The notes beneath the pieces were generated by a model. The model was given only the letters and a program-made list of their open reading frames with translations, was not told where the DNA came from and did not search any database. Positions 1-6,823 of a DNA stretch of 64,000 nucleotides are shown here, one piece after another. The DNA comes from JAPWJZ01 sp965279315 (lineage in GTDB: Bacteria > Pseudomonadota > Alphaproteobacteria > Micavibrionales > UBA2020). Both the position numbers and the translations under genes were made by a program. How positions within the stretch are numbered: position 1 is the first letter of the stretch; every line of letters starts with the position of its first letter. The DNA lies in NCBI GenBank assembly GCA_965279315.1, contig OZ257145.1, forward strand, positions 1,922,001 through 1,986,000, written 5' to 3'.

Positions 1-1
1 C

Positions 2-472
2 TCGCCTATCCTGTCGGCGGTGGAAGCGGCGGCAGCTATGGCGACGTTTCTGGTCCGCACGGAATCGAAGGCGCATGTCATGGCCTTTGACACCGCCGCC
101 CGCGAATTCCCTATCACGGCGACGCAGCGCCTCGACGACGTCGTGGCAGGCATCGTGAAATGGGGCGGCGGAACCGACGTGTCGTTGCCGGTAACTTACG
201 CCTTGGAGCGCAAGATGGAGGTCGATGCCATTGTCATCCTGACCGACAGCGAAACCTGGGCCGGTAAACAGCATGCCGTGCAGGCGCTCCATCAGTATCG
301 ACAGCGCATCAACCCGCAGGCGAAGCTGGTGGTCATGGCGGCGACGGCGAATGGCGGGACGATCTGCGATCCGAACGACCCCTTGTCGTTTGGCGTTGCC
401 GGGTTCGACGCCGCCGCGCCGCAACTGGTCATGGACTTCATGCGGGATAGGAGTGACGAAGGGACTGAGTAG
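2..472 (+). CDS. rsr: Ro60/TROVE-family RNA-binding protein, C-terminal part only
   Basis: Only the 3' end is in the window; the reading frame is open from base 2 with no start, so the N-terminal HEAT-repeat ring lies upstream. The roughly 156 visible residues match the von Willebrand factor A-like half of bacterial Ro (Rsr) proteins: the tract GGTDVSLP, then a hydrophobic strand ending ILTDSETWAG, then GFDAAAPQ close to the C-terminus. Ro60 proteins are ring-shaped chaperones that bind misfolded RNAs and Y RNAs and, in Deinococcus, feed RNA to PNPase. In many bacteria rsr lies beside rtcB, as here. The assignment rests on recognised family sequence; the missing N-terminus prevents checking the RNA-binding pore. 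It is followed after 14 bases by a small HTH gene. Confidence 0.85.
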   Translation, partial: SPILSAVEAAAAMATFLVRTESKAHVMAFDTAAREFPITATQRLDDVVAGIVKWGGGTDVSLPVTYALERKMEVDAIVILTDSETWAGKQHAVQALHQYRQRINPQAKLVVMAATANGGTICDPNDPLSFGVAGFDAAAPQLVMDFMRDRSDEGTE

Positions 473-486
473 CGGGAGCCCCGGCC

Positions 487-708
487 ATGACACCGGAGGA
501 GCTCAGGAAAATCGGTGAAAAGCTGTTCGGCGCGTGGGGGTGGCAGACCAAGATAGCCAAAGCCCTGCGCGTCGACGGCAGCACGGTAAGGCGGTGGATT
601 TCTGGCGCCACCGCTATCCCGGGCCCCGCCGAGGTCGCCTTGGAGCTTCTGGTCAAATACCAGAAAACGCCGGAAACCGGGGATGGCGAGACCGACAAGG
701 GCCATTAA
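487..708 (+). CDS. Small helix-turn-helix protein
   Basis: This is a 73-residue protein. Residues about 20-40 read QTKIAKALRVDGSTVRRW, a classic HTH of the Cro/CI or YdaS kind. A proline-rich turn and a short helix follow (PGPAEVALELLVKYQ), then a charged tail. It has no other domain. It sits 14 bases behind the Ro60 gene and 60 bases before rtcB, on the same strand. The 60-base gap carries a promoter-like element and an 8-bp direct repeat, so an autoregulatory or rtcB-controlling role is plausible. That role is inference; bacterial rtcB operons are usually controlled by the sigma-54 activator RtcR, which is not seen here. Confidence 0.65.
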   Translation: MTPEELRKIGEKLFGAWGWQTKIAKALRVDGSTVRRWISGATAIPGPAEVALELLVKYQKTPETGDGETDKGH

Positions 709-715
709 TGAAATC

Positions 716-754
716 TTGACCCTGGCATTATATTCTACATAGAAACCATTATAT
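716..754 (+). promoter_or_regulatory. Promoter region of rtcB with 8-bp direct repeat
   Basis: A TTGACC hexamer (716-721) lies just after the HTH gene. The octamer CATTATAT occurs at 726-733 and again at 747-754, exactly 21 bases apart, so on the same face of the helix. No clean -10 hexamer is visible at 16-18 bases spacing. The repeat pair looks like a dimer operator for the neighbouring HTH protein (inference). Confidence 0.35.
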
Positions 755-768
755 CGGGGGATACGCCC

Positions 769-1983
769 ATGAAAGTCATTCACGACGATACGCAGCAGGT
801 GCCCATCAAGGCCTGGATCGACCATGTACCGATCGAAGACGTGGCGATGCAGCAACTCAAGAACCTGTCGCGCATGCCGTTCATGTACAAGCATGTCGCG
901 GCAATGCCTGACGTGCATTGGGGCATGGGAGCGACTGTGGGCTCCGTCATCGCCACCAGCGGCGCGATTATCCCGGCTGCGGTCGGCGTCGATATCGGCT
1001 GCGGCATGATGGCCGTGAAGCTGAACGTCATGGCGAAGGACCTGCCGGACAGTCTTGCCGCGATGCGCTCGGACATCGAAAAGGCGATTCCGCACGGCCG
1101 CACCAACAACGGGAGCAAGGGCGACCGCGGCGCGTGGCATGACGTTCCCAATGAACACGGCGCGCTGTGGAAGAACCAGTTTGCTGCGCGCTACGACGTG
1201 CTCTGCGACAAGCATCCCAATATGAAGGCGCATAACACGGCTAACCATCTTGGCACGCTGGGCAGCGGCAACCATTTTGTCGAGGTCTGCCTCGACACCG
1301 AGCAGAATGTGTGGATCATGTTGCATTCGGGCAGCCGCGGCCTCGGCAACAAGGTCGGCATGTACTTCATCGAGAAGGCGAAGGAGGAAATGCGCCGCTG
1401 GTTCGTCAACCTGCCGGACGATGATCTCGCTTACCTGGCGCAGGGCACGGAGCTTTTCGACGATTACTCCGATGCGCTCAAGCTCGCCCAGGAATTCGCG
1501 ATGTCGAACCGCGCGATGATGATGAAGGCTGCGCTGGAAGCTTTCCGCAAGCATGTGCCGCATGCGGAGGTGACGGATACGGCTGTCAATTGCCACCACA
1601 ACTACGTCGCATGGGAAAGCCATTACGGCAAAAACGTCATCGTCACGCGCAAGGGTGCGGTGAGGGCGCGTGAAACGGATCTTGGCATCATCCCAGGCTC
1701 GATGGGTGCAAAATCCTTCATCGTCAGGGGCAAGGGAAATGCGGAGAGCTTCTGCTCGTGCTCGCACGGCGCGGGGCGACTCATGAGCCGCAACGAGGCC
1801 AAGAAAAAGTTCAGTCTCGAGCAGCACATCCAGGACACGGCTGGCGTCGAATGCCGCAAGGATGCCGAGGTCATCGATGAAACGCCGCGGGCCTATAAAA
1901 ACATCGACGATGTCATGAAATCACAGGAAGACCTGGTCGAAATCGTGGCGACGCTGAAGCAGATCCTGTGCGTGAAGGGGTAG
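769..1983 (+). CDS. rtcB: RNA-splicing ligase RtcB
   Basis: This GTP- and Mn-dependent ligase joins 2',3'-cyclic phosphate (or 3'-phosphate) RNA ends to 5'-OH ends, the products of ribotoxin cleavage. It has 404 residues, close to the E. coli enzyme. Metal and guanylate residues are visible: VDIGCGM (D75, C78), GSGNHF (H169), LHSGSRG (H186), HHNYV (H276/H277) and CSHGAGR (H333, the expected guanylated histidine). The start at 769 follows a GGGGG-type ribosome-binding stretch. It is followed after 4 bases by hen1, which implies one transcript. In E. coli the partner is the cyclase RtcA; here no rtcA is present and the Hen1/Pnkp pair takes that place. Confidence 0.95.
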   Translation: MKVIHDDTQQVPIKAWIDHVPIEDVAMQQLKNLSRMPFMYKHVAAMPDVHWGMGATVGSVIATSGAIIPAAVGVDIGCGMMAVKLNVMAKDLPDSLAAMRSDIEKAIPHGRTNNGSKGDRGAWHDVPNEHGALWKNQFAARYDVLCDKHPNMKAHNTANHLGTLGSGNHFVEVCLDTEQNVWIMLHSGSRGLGNKVGMYFIEKAKEEMRRWFVNLPDDDLAYLAQGTELFDDYSDALKLAQEFAMSNRAMMMKAALEAFRKHVPHAEVTDTAVNCHHNYVAWESHYGKNVIVTRKGAVRARETDLGIIPGSMGAKSFIVRGKGNAESFCSCSHGAGRLMSRNEAKKKFSLEQHIQDTAGVECRKDAEVIDETPRAYKNIDDVMKSQEDLVEIVATLKQILCVKG

Positions 1984-1987
1984 GGCA

Positions 1988-3394
1988 ATGCTGCTGACCG
2001 TGACCACGACGCACAAGCCCGCAACCGACATCGGCTACTTGCTGCACAAGAACCCGTCGAACCTGCACAGCGTCGAGCTGAATTTCGGGACCGCGCATGT
2101 CTTCTATCCGGAGGCGGCCGCCGACCGCTGCACGGCGGCCCTGCTGCTCGACGTCGATCCGGTGAAACTGGTGCGCAAGGGCGGGCGGCCGGGCGAAGGC
2201 TTCGCGCTGGAGCAATACGTCAACGACCGCCCCTATGTCGCTTCCTCGTTCATGAGCGTGGCGCTGAACAAGGTCTTTGGCACGTTGTTTTCCGGCAACA
2301 GCAAAAAGCCCGACTTGATGGCGGCAAGCCTGCCGTTGGAGGTCAAGATCCACGCGCTGCCCTGCCGTGGTGGAAAGGAACTCCTGCAGCGTCTGTTCGG
2401 TCCGCTTGGTTATGAGATCGACGCCTTGCCCATTCCGCTTGATCCCCAATTTCCCGACTGGGGTGATAGCAGCTATTACACCGTGACATTGAAAAGAACC
2501 TGCCCCTTGCGCGAGTTCTTCGTGCATCTTTACGTGCTGATCCCCGTGCTCGATAACGGCAAGCATTATTATGTCGGGCAGGACGAGCTCGAAAAGCTGC
2601 TGAAGTTCGGCGAAAGCTGGCTCGCCCAGCATCCGGAAAAGGAATTCATCACGCGGCGCTACCTTAAGAATTCCCGGCCTTTGGTCCTGCAGGCGCTCGA
2701 CCGTTTGCTGGAAGGGCAGGAGCGGGAGTCGAACGAGGAAGACCCCGGAGATCGCCCGCCGCAGAAGGAAGAAAAGCTGGAGGAGAAAATCAGCCTGAAT
2801 CAGCGTCGCCTGGAATGGATTGCCGCGACACTGAAAAAGCATGGCGCGCGCCGCATCATCGACCTTGGCTGCGGCGAGGGCAAGCTGATGCGGGTACTAT
2901 CCGACGACCGTAGCTTTGAGTTCATCGCGGGCTGCGACGTCTCTTTCCGCTCCCTCGAGATCGCGAAGCGCCGCCTGAAGTTCGACCGCCTGTCCGACCT
3001 GCAACGCCGGCGTCTCGACCTGTTTCAGACCGCGCTTACCTATCGCGACAGGCGGCTTGCCGGCTATGACGCGGCGACCATGGTCGAGGTGATCGAGCAT
3101 CTCGACCTTCCGCGGCTCGATGCCCTCAAACGCGCCGTCTTCGAATTCGCGCGTCCCCCAGTTGCGCTGGTGACGACGCCCAATGCGGAATACAATGTGC
3201 TGTTCGAGGGCATGAAACCCGGGGAGTTCCGTCACAAGGATCACCGCTTCGAATGGACGCGCGACGAATTCCAGAAATGGGCGTCGGACGCGGCGGCGCA
3301 ATACGGTTACCAGGTGAGCTTCGAGGGCATCGGCGAGGCGCATGAAAAGCATGGCAGCCCGACGCAAGCAGGGATTTTTACGCGCCATGAATGA
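1988..3394 (+). CDS. hen1: 3'-terminal RNA ribose 2'-O-methyltransferase Hen1
   Basis: Bacterial Hen1 methylates the 2'-OH of the 3' end of a cleaved RNA before Pnkp seals it, so the repaired site resists a second cut. It has 468 residues. The N-terminal half (about 1-240) is the Hen1-specific domain that activates the Pnkp ligase; a charged linker follows. The C-terminal half is a SAM methyltransferase with IIDLGCGEGKL (about residue 280). It carries the metal-binding signature EVIEH with FRHKDHRFEW downstream, supplying the Glu-Glu-His-His set that places the terminal ribose. It overlaps pnkp by 8 bases, the usual arrangement of this two-gene system. Confidence 0.93.
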   Translation: MLLTVTTTHKPATDIGYLLHKNPSNLHSVELNFGTAHVFYPEAAADRCTAALLLDVDPVKLVRKGGRPGEGFALEQYVNDRPYVASSFMSVALNKVFGTLFSGNSKKPDLMAASLPLEVKIHALPCRGGKELLQRLFGPLGYEIDALPIPLDPQFPDWGDSSYYTVTLKRTCPLREFFVHLYVLIPVLDNGKHYYVGQDELEKLLKFGESWLAQHPEKEFITRRYLKNSRPLVLQALDRLLEGQERESNEEDPGDRPPQKEEKLEEKISLNQRRLEWIAATLKKHGARRIIDLGCGEGKLMRVLSDDRSFEFIAGCDVSFRSLEIAKRRLKFDRLSDLQRRRLDLFQTALTYRDRRLAGYDAATMVEVIEHLDLPRLDALKRAVFEFARPPVALVTTPNAEYNVLFEGMKPGEFRHKDHRFEWTRDEFQKWASDAAAQYGYQVSFEGIGEAHEKHGSPTQAGIFTRHE

Positions 3395-5930
3395 TATCGT
3401 CATCAAGATCCCCGAATTATCCCTGATCATGCTGGTCGGTGCCTCCGGCAGCGGAAAATCCTCCTTTGCACGCGAGCATTTCAAGGCGACGGAGGTCATT
3501 TCATCCGACTTCTGCCGCGGGCTGGTATCCGACGACGAGAACAATCAGGCTTGCGGCTACGATGCGTTTGCCGTGCTGCATTTCATCGCCGCCAAGCGCC
3601 TCGCCGCGGGCAAGCTGACCGTCATCGACGCAACGAACGTGCAAAAGGAGGCGAGGGCGGAGCTGGTCGAGCTGGCGCGACGCTACCATGTCATTCCGGT
3701 TGCCATCGTCTTCAACCTGCCGCCCGACATCAGCCACGAGCGAAACGCCACCCGCCCCGACCGGCAATTCGGCAAGCATGTCGTGCGCAACCAGTACAGC
3801 CAGCTGCAGCGATCGCTGCGGGCGTTCCGGCGCGAGGGTATTACCAACAGCTTCATCCTGAACAGCGTTGACGAGGTTAACAGGGTTGCCATCGAGCGCA
3901 CGAAGCTCTGGAACGACTTGAAGCACGAGAAGGGGCCTTTCGACATCATCGGCGACATCCACGGCTGCTTCGACGAGCTTTTGCTGCTGCTGCGCCAGCT
4001 GGGTTACGAGACGGAGCTCAACGGCAGCCATGCCGTTCGCCACCCCGACAACCGAAAAGTCATTTTCGTCGGAGATCTCGTCGACCGCGGCCCCGCGACG
4101 CCGGAAGTGCTGCGGCTGGTGATGGAGACGGTTGCCGCAGGTACAGGCTTTTGCGTCGTCGGAAACCATGATGATAAGCTGAAGCGGAAATTGCAGGGAC
4201 GCGACGTGAAAATCGCGCACGGCCTCGCGGAATCGCTCGAACAGCTCGGCCGGCAACCGGAAGAGTTCAGGAACACGGCTGTAAAATTCCTCGACAAGCT
4301 GATCAGCCACCTTGTCTTCGACGACGGCAAGCTTGCCGTTGCGCATGCGGGGATCAAGGAGCATTACATCGGCCGCGGCTCCCCGCGCATCCGCGATTTC
4401 TGCATGTATGGTGAAACGACAGGCGAGATCGACGCATTCGGGCTGCCCGTGCGCTATCCCTGGGCGCAGGATTATCGCGGCAAGGCGACCATCGTTTATG
4501 GCCACACCCCGATCCCCGAGCCGGAATGGGTCAACAACACCATCAACATCGACACCGGCTGCGTGTTCGGGGGCAAGCTGACGGCGCTGCGATACCCGGA
4601 GCGTGAACTGGTTTCCGTTCCTGCGGCGAAAGTCTACTGCGAACCCATAAGACCGCTGCAGGCGCCGCAGGATAGCCGCGAGGCGACCGATATTCTCGAC
4701 ATCGACGATGTCATGGGGAAACGCATCGTATCGACGAAGCTGCATCATAACGTGACCGTGCGCGAAGAAAACGCCATTGCCGCACTGGAAGTGATGAGCC
4801 GGTTTGCGATTGATCCCCACTGGCTGGTTTACCTGCCTCCCACCATGTCGCCGACCGCGACAAGTAAGGTGAAAGATCTGCTCGAGCATCCCGATGAGGC
4901 GTTCAGCTTCTATCACGACAACGGCGTGACAAAGCTGATCTGCGAAGAAAAGCATATGGGCTCGCGTGCCATCGTGGTCATCTGCCGGGACAACGCAGCC
5001 GCCCGAAAGCGCTTCGGCGTAAACACGGACGAGATCGGCGCCTGCTACACGCGCACCGGCCGCGCCTTCTTCAGCGACAAGCCGCTGGAGCGGGCCTTCT
5101 TGCAGCGTATCGCCGATGCCGTCACGCGCCTCGGCTGGTGGGAAAAGGACGGCACGGACTGGTATACCCTCGACTGCGAGCTGATGCCGTGGTCGGCGAA
5201 GGCGCAAGGTTTGCTGGAGCAGCAGTATGCGCCTGTCGGCGCCGCCGCGCTGTTCGTCCTCAGCGAAACCGAAAAATTGCTTGCGGTCGCTCGGGAAAAG
5301 ATTCAGGGCGTGGACGCCTTGCACGAAAAATTCAGCGAACGCCACGGGCTGGCGCAGGCTTATCGCGACGCTTATCGGCGCTATTGCTGGACGGTAACGA
5401 CGCTCGACGACTACAAGCTGGCGCCGTTCCATATCCTAGCATCCGAAGGCTCCTTCAACATGGACCGCGACCACCTGTGGCATGTCAACAAGATCAGCGA
5501 GCTTTGCGATGCGGATCCAAAAATCTTCCGCAAGACAGCCTTCCGTCTCGTCGACACGCAGGATACCGAAAGCGTCGCGGCAGCGACGGCGTGGTGGGCG
5601 GGAATGACGGCGGATGGCGGTGAAGGCATGGTGGTGAAGCCCATCGATTTCACTGTGATGGGCAAGCGCGGATTGATACAGCCCGGCATCAAATGCCGCG
5701 GACGCGAATACTTGCGCATCATCTATGGGCCTGAATATACCATCGAAGAAAATCTCGAGCGTCTGCGCAAACGCGGTCTTGGGTTGAAGCGGTCATTAGC
5801 GCTGCGCGAATACGCGCTCGGCTACGAGGCGCTGCAGCGCTTCGTGAACAAGGAGCCGCTCTATCGCGTGCATGAAGCTGTATTCGGCGTGCTCGCGCTC
5901 GAGAGTGAGCCCGTCGATCCGCGGCTTTAA
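3387..5930 (+). CDS. pnkp: Polynucleotide kinase-phosphatase Pnkp (RNA repair)
   Basis: This trifunctional RNA end-healing and sealing enzyme has 847 residues from the ATG at 3387, chosen because the next residues match the family N-terminus (KIPELSLIMLVGASGSGKS). An ATG 45 bases upstream is possible but lies deep inside hen1. The order of domains is normal: a 5'-OH kinase with P-loop GASGSGKS near residue 18; a metallophosphoesterase 2',3'-phosphatase with GDIHGCFDE, GDLVDRG and GNHDD between about residues 185 and 260; and a C-terminal ligase/adenylyltransferase with the lysine motif EEKHMGSR near residue 522. The ligase needs Hen1 for activity. No motif looks damaged. Confidence 0.94.
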   Translation: MNDIVIKIPELSLIMLVGASGSGKSSFAREHFKATEVISSDFCRGLVSDDENNQACGYDAFAVLHFIAAKRLAAGKLTVIDATNVQKEARAELVELARRYHVIPVAIVFNLPPDISHERNATRPDRQFGKHVVRNQYSQLQRSLRAFRREGITNSFILNSVDEVNRVAIERTKLWNDLKHEKGPFDIIGDIHGCFDELLLLLRQLGYETELNGSHAVRHPDNRKVIFVGDLVDRGPATPEVLRLVMETVAAGTGFCVVGNHDDKLKRKLQGRDVKIAHGLAESLEQLGRQPEEFRNTAVKFLDKLISHLVFDDGKLAVAHAGIKEHYIGRGSPRIRDFCMYGETTGEIDAFGLPVRYPWAQDYRGKATIVYGHTPIPEPEWVNNTINIDTGCVFGGKLTALRYPERELVSVPAAKVYCEPIRPLQAPQDSREATDILDIDDVMGKRIVSTKLHHNVTVREENAIAALEVMSRFAIDPHWLVYLPPTMSPTATSKVKDLLEHPDEAFSFYHDNGVTKLICEEKHMGSRAIVVICRDNAAARKRFGVNTDEIGACYTRTGRAFFSDKPLERAFLQRIADAVTRLGWWEKDGTDWYTLDCELMPWSAKAQGLLEQQYAPVGAAALFVLSETEKLLAVAREKIQGVDALHEKFSERHGLAQAYRDAYRRYCWTVTTLDDYKLAPFHILASEGSFNMDRDHLWHVNKISELCDADPKIFRKTAFRLVDTQDTESVAAATAWWAGMTADGGEGMVVKPIDFTVMGKRGLIQPGIKCRGREYLRIIYGPEYTIEENLERLRKRGLGLKRSLALREYALGYEALQRFVNKEPLYRVHEAVFGVLALESEPVDPRL

Positions 5931-5942
5931 AAATGATTTCGC

Positions 5943-5971
5943 TTCCCCGCGCGATGAACCTCTGGTATAGT
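5943..5971 (+). promoter_or_regulatory. Extended -10 promoter of first tRNA-block cassette
   Basis: TGGTATAGT (5963-5971) is an extended -10 element. The region 17 bases upstream (TTCCCC) is a weak -35. The -10 hexamer starts exactly 12 bases before the ATG at 5978, so transcription should begin on the A of the start codon. The same geometry recurs at 6476-6511. Confidence 0.55.
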
Positions 5972-5977
5972 TAAAGT

Positions 5978-6061
5978 ATGAAAACACGACGTTATTATAG
6001 CAGCCGCATGACCATAAATTCGTTCTCGAACACGGGAATGGAAGGGCGTTGCATGAGATAA
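5978..6061 (+). CDS. 27-codon leaderless ORF, cassette 1
   Basis: The ORF begins ATGAAAACA (MKTRRYYSSR) and ends ...GMEGRCMR, 27 codons, with stop TAA. There is no Shine-Dalgarno sequence. The promoter -10 element is positioned so that +1 falls on the A of the ATG, which implies leaderless translation. A strong intrinsic terminator follows 30 bases after the stop, giving a transcript of about 142 nt, and then the tRNA-Asn gene. A second ORF of exactly the same length, with the same first three codons and the same promoter-to-ATG distance, lies at 6511. It may be a leader peptide controlling read-through into the tRNA genes, or the transcript itself may be a small RNA. Coding is not proven. 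Confidence 0.5.
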   Translation: MKTRRYYSSRMTINSFSNTGMEGRCMR

Positions 6062-6091
6062 TTTTACGTTGATAGGTAGAATTTATTCAGG

Positions 6092-6119
6092 CCCGCCTCA
6101 GAAATGAAGCGGGTTTTTT
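6092..6119 (+). terminator. Intrinsic terminator before tRNA block 1
   Basis: The stem is CCCGC/GCGGG, and a TCA/TGA inner stem closes a GAAA loop; TTTTTT follows. It ends 5 bases before tRNA-Asn, so any transcript from 5978 must read through it to express the tRNAs. Confidence 0.8.
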
Positions 6120-6124
6120 AATTT

Positions 6125-6199
6125 TCGCATGTAGCTCAGAGGCAGAGCGACGCCCTGTTAAGGCGGAGGTCGTTGGTTCGATCCCGACCATGCGAGCCA
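6125..6199 (+). tRNA. tRNA-Asn(GTT), array copy
   Basis: The acceptor pairs TCGCATG (6125-6131) with CATGCGA (6189-6195), with discriminator G and an encoded CCA. The D stem is GCTC/GAGC. The anticodon loop CTGTTAA gives GTT at 6157-6159. The T arm is GTTGG/CCGAC with a TTCGATC loop. It is a second tRNA-Asn in addition to the ordinary one at 8681-8755 and differs from it in nearly every stem, so it is not a recent duplicate. Confidence 0.92.
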
Positions 6200-6231
6200 T
6201 ATTGCCTGAAAGGAAAGAAGCAAAAGGATAT

Positions 6232-6306
6232 TGCAGCATAGCTCAATGGTAGAGCGGGCCTCTCATAAGGGTCTGGTTTCTGGTTCGAATCCAGATGCTG
6301 CAACCA
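6232..6306 (+). tRNA. tRNA-Met(CAT)-type, array copy
   Basis: The acceptor is TGCAGCA (6232-6238)/TGCTGCA (6296-6302), with discriminator A and CCA encoded. The anticodon loop CTCATAA gives CAT at 6264-6266. The 1-72 pair is T-A, so it lacks the mismatch of initiator tRNA and is an elongator Met. A tRNA-Ile that needs lysidine at the CAT wobble base cannot be excluded without alignment. Confidence 0.88.
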
Positions 6307-6313
6307 TTACGCC

Positions 6314-6390
6314 GGGCAGCGGCATAGGTTGGATTCTAGTCTCGCCTGTAAAGCGACGCGAACGTGGTTCGATTCCACGGCTGCCCACCA
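6314..6390 (+). tRNA. tRNA-Tyr(GTA)-like, non-canonical
   Basis: The acceptor GGGCAGC (6314-6320) pairs perfectly with GCTGCCC (6380-6386); A and CCA follow. The anticodon loop CTGTAAA gives GTA (6348-6350). The T arm CGTGG/CCACG has a normal TTCGATT loop. Oddities: the variable region is only about 5 nt (GCGAA), whereas bacterial tRNA-Tyr is a long-arm type II tRNA. The D stem is only three pairs (TAG/CTA), with a four-base connector GGCA before it. The anticodon stem has four clean pairs. It resembles the degenerate tRNAs of phage and mobile-element arrays. Confidence 0.65.
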
Positions 6391-6393
6391 TTC

Positions 6394-6469
6394 GTCTCCG
6401 TAGCTCAACGGATAGAGCGCCTGATTACGGATCAGGAGGTTGCAGGTTCAACTCCTGCCGGAGACACCA
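6394..6469 (+). tRNA. tRNA-Arg(ACG), array copy
   Basis: The acceptor is GTCTCCG/CGGAGAC with A and CCA encoded. The D stem is GCTC/GAGC and the anticodon stem CCTGA/TCAGG around loop TTACGGA. The anticodon is ACG at 6427-6429, read as ICG after deamination. It is canonical in all arms and is the last tRNA of the first four-tRNA block. Confidence 0.93.
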
Positions 6470-6475
6470 TTTTAA

Positions 6476-6504
6476 TTGCGGTGAATCGACGGATGCGATA
6501 GAAT
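6476..6504 (+). promoter_or_regulatory. Promoter of second tRNA-block cassette
   Basis: TTGCGG (6476-6481), 17 bases, TAGAAT (6499-6504). The -10 hexamer starts 12 bases before the ATG at 6511, identical to cassette 1, so +1 should be the A of the start codon. Confidence 0.6.
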
Positions 6505-6510
6505 GAAAAG

Positions 6511-6594
6511 ATGAAAACATATTTTGCACATCATTGCGCCTTCGGTACGAACCTCCCCCAGCAGGGCGGCGCGTATTTTCATGGGCGAATGTAG
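6511..6594 (+). CDS. 27-codon leaderless ORF, cassette 2
   Basis: The ORF has 27 codons starting ATGAAAACA (MKTYFAHHCAFG) and ending GGAYFHGRM, with stop TAG. It matches the ORF at 5978 in length, first three codons, promoter distance, terminator placement and total transcript length (about 142 nt), but the middle of the peptide has diverged. The RNA can also fold: ATGAAAA at the start pairs with TTTTCAT near 6574-6580, enclosing GCGCC/GGCGC. Whether the peptide or the RNA is the functional product is open. Confidence 0.5.
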   Translation: MKTYFAHHCAFGTNLPQQGGAYFHGRM

Positions 6595-6625
6595 CGTGTA
6601 ATCCGTAACAGAGATTGCAGTTGCA

Positions 6626-6652
6626 ACCCGCCCTTTACCCGGCGGGTTTTTT
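6626..6652 (+). terminator. Intrinsic terminator before tRNA block 2
   Basis: Seven pairs ACCCGCC (6626-6632)/GGCGGGT (6641-6647) with an 8-base loop; the last stem base begins a TTTTTT run. It lies 27 bases before the tRNA-Gly-like gene. Confidence 0.85.
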
Positions 6653-6679
6653 AATGCGTTGAAGGGAGAAATTTTTTAA

Positions 6680-6753
6680 GCGGAACTGGTATAGCGGCTG
6701 TACCCGAGGCCGCCAGCCTTGAGAGACGGGTTCGACTCCCGTGTTCCGCTCCA
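6680..6753 (+). tRNA. tRNA-Gly(GCC)-like with C33
   Basis: The acceptor is GCGGAAC (6680-6686)/GTTCCGC (6743-6749), with discriminator T and CCA encoded. The D stem is GGTA/TACC. The anticodon stem CGAGG/CCTTG holds loop CCGCCAG, so the anticodon is GCC at 6712-6714. The T arm is ACGGG/CCCGT with loop TTCGACT. Two features are abnormal: position 33, nearly always T, is C, and only one base (T6687) connects the acceptor to the D stem instead of two. The discriminator T fits Gly or Cys identity. Confidence 0.7.
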
Positions 6754-6790
6754 GATATCCGGCGTGCAAAAAAAATGCCGGGACATTTGA

Positions 6791-6815
6791 CGGAGAACGC
6801 AAGTTCTCCGGAGGA
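6791..6815 (+). other. GNRA-loop hairpin overlapping a ribosome-binding site
   Basis: A perfect 8-bp hairpin, CGGAGAAC (6791-6798), GCAA loop, GTTCTCCG (6803-6810). Its 3' arm runs into GGAGGA (6810-6815), a near-ideal Shine-Dalgarno six bases before an ATG at 6822. That ATG opens a seven-codon frame (MRRCPSG) ending inside tRNA-Cys. It is not a terminator because no T-run follows. A second, weaker hairpin CCGGC/GCCGG lies at 6759-6781. Confidence 0.45.
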
Positions 6816-6823
6816 AGAGACAT

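Noticed and set aside
716..760. Sigma-54 promoter for rtcB
   Set aside because: rtcB operons often use sigma-54 with RtcR, but no TGGCAC-N5-TTGCA match is present here.
292..1827. Long minus-strand frame opposite the Ro60/rtcB region
   Set aside because: It mirrors the high-GC coding strand, has no ribosome-binding site and gives low-complexity His/Arg-rich text.
3342..3386. Upstream ATG of pnkp at 3342
   Set aside because: The extra 15 residues lie inside hen1 and do not match the family N-terminus.
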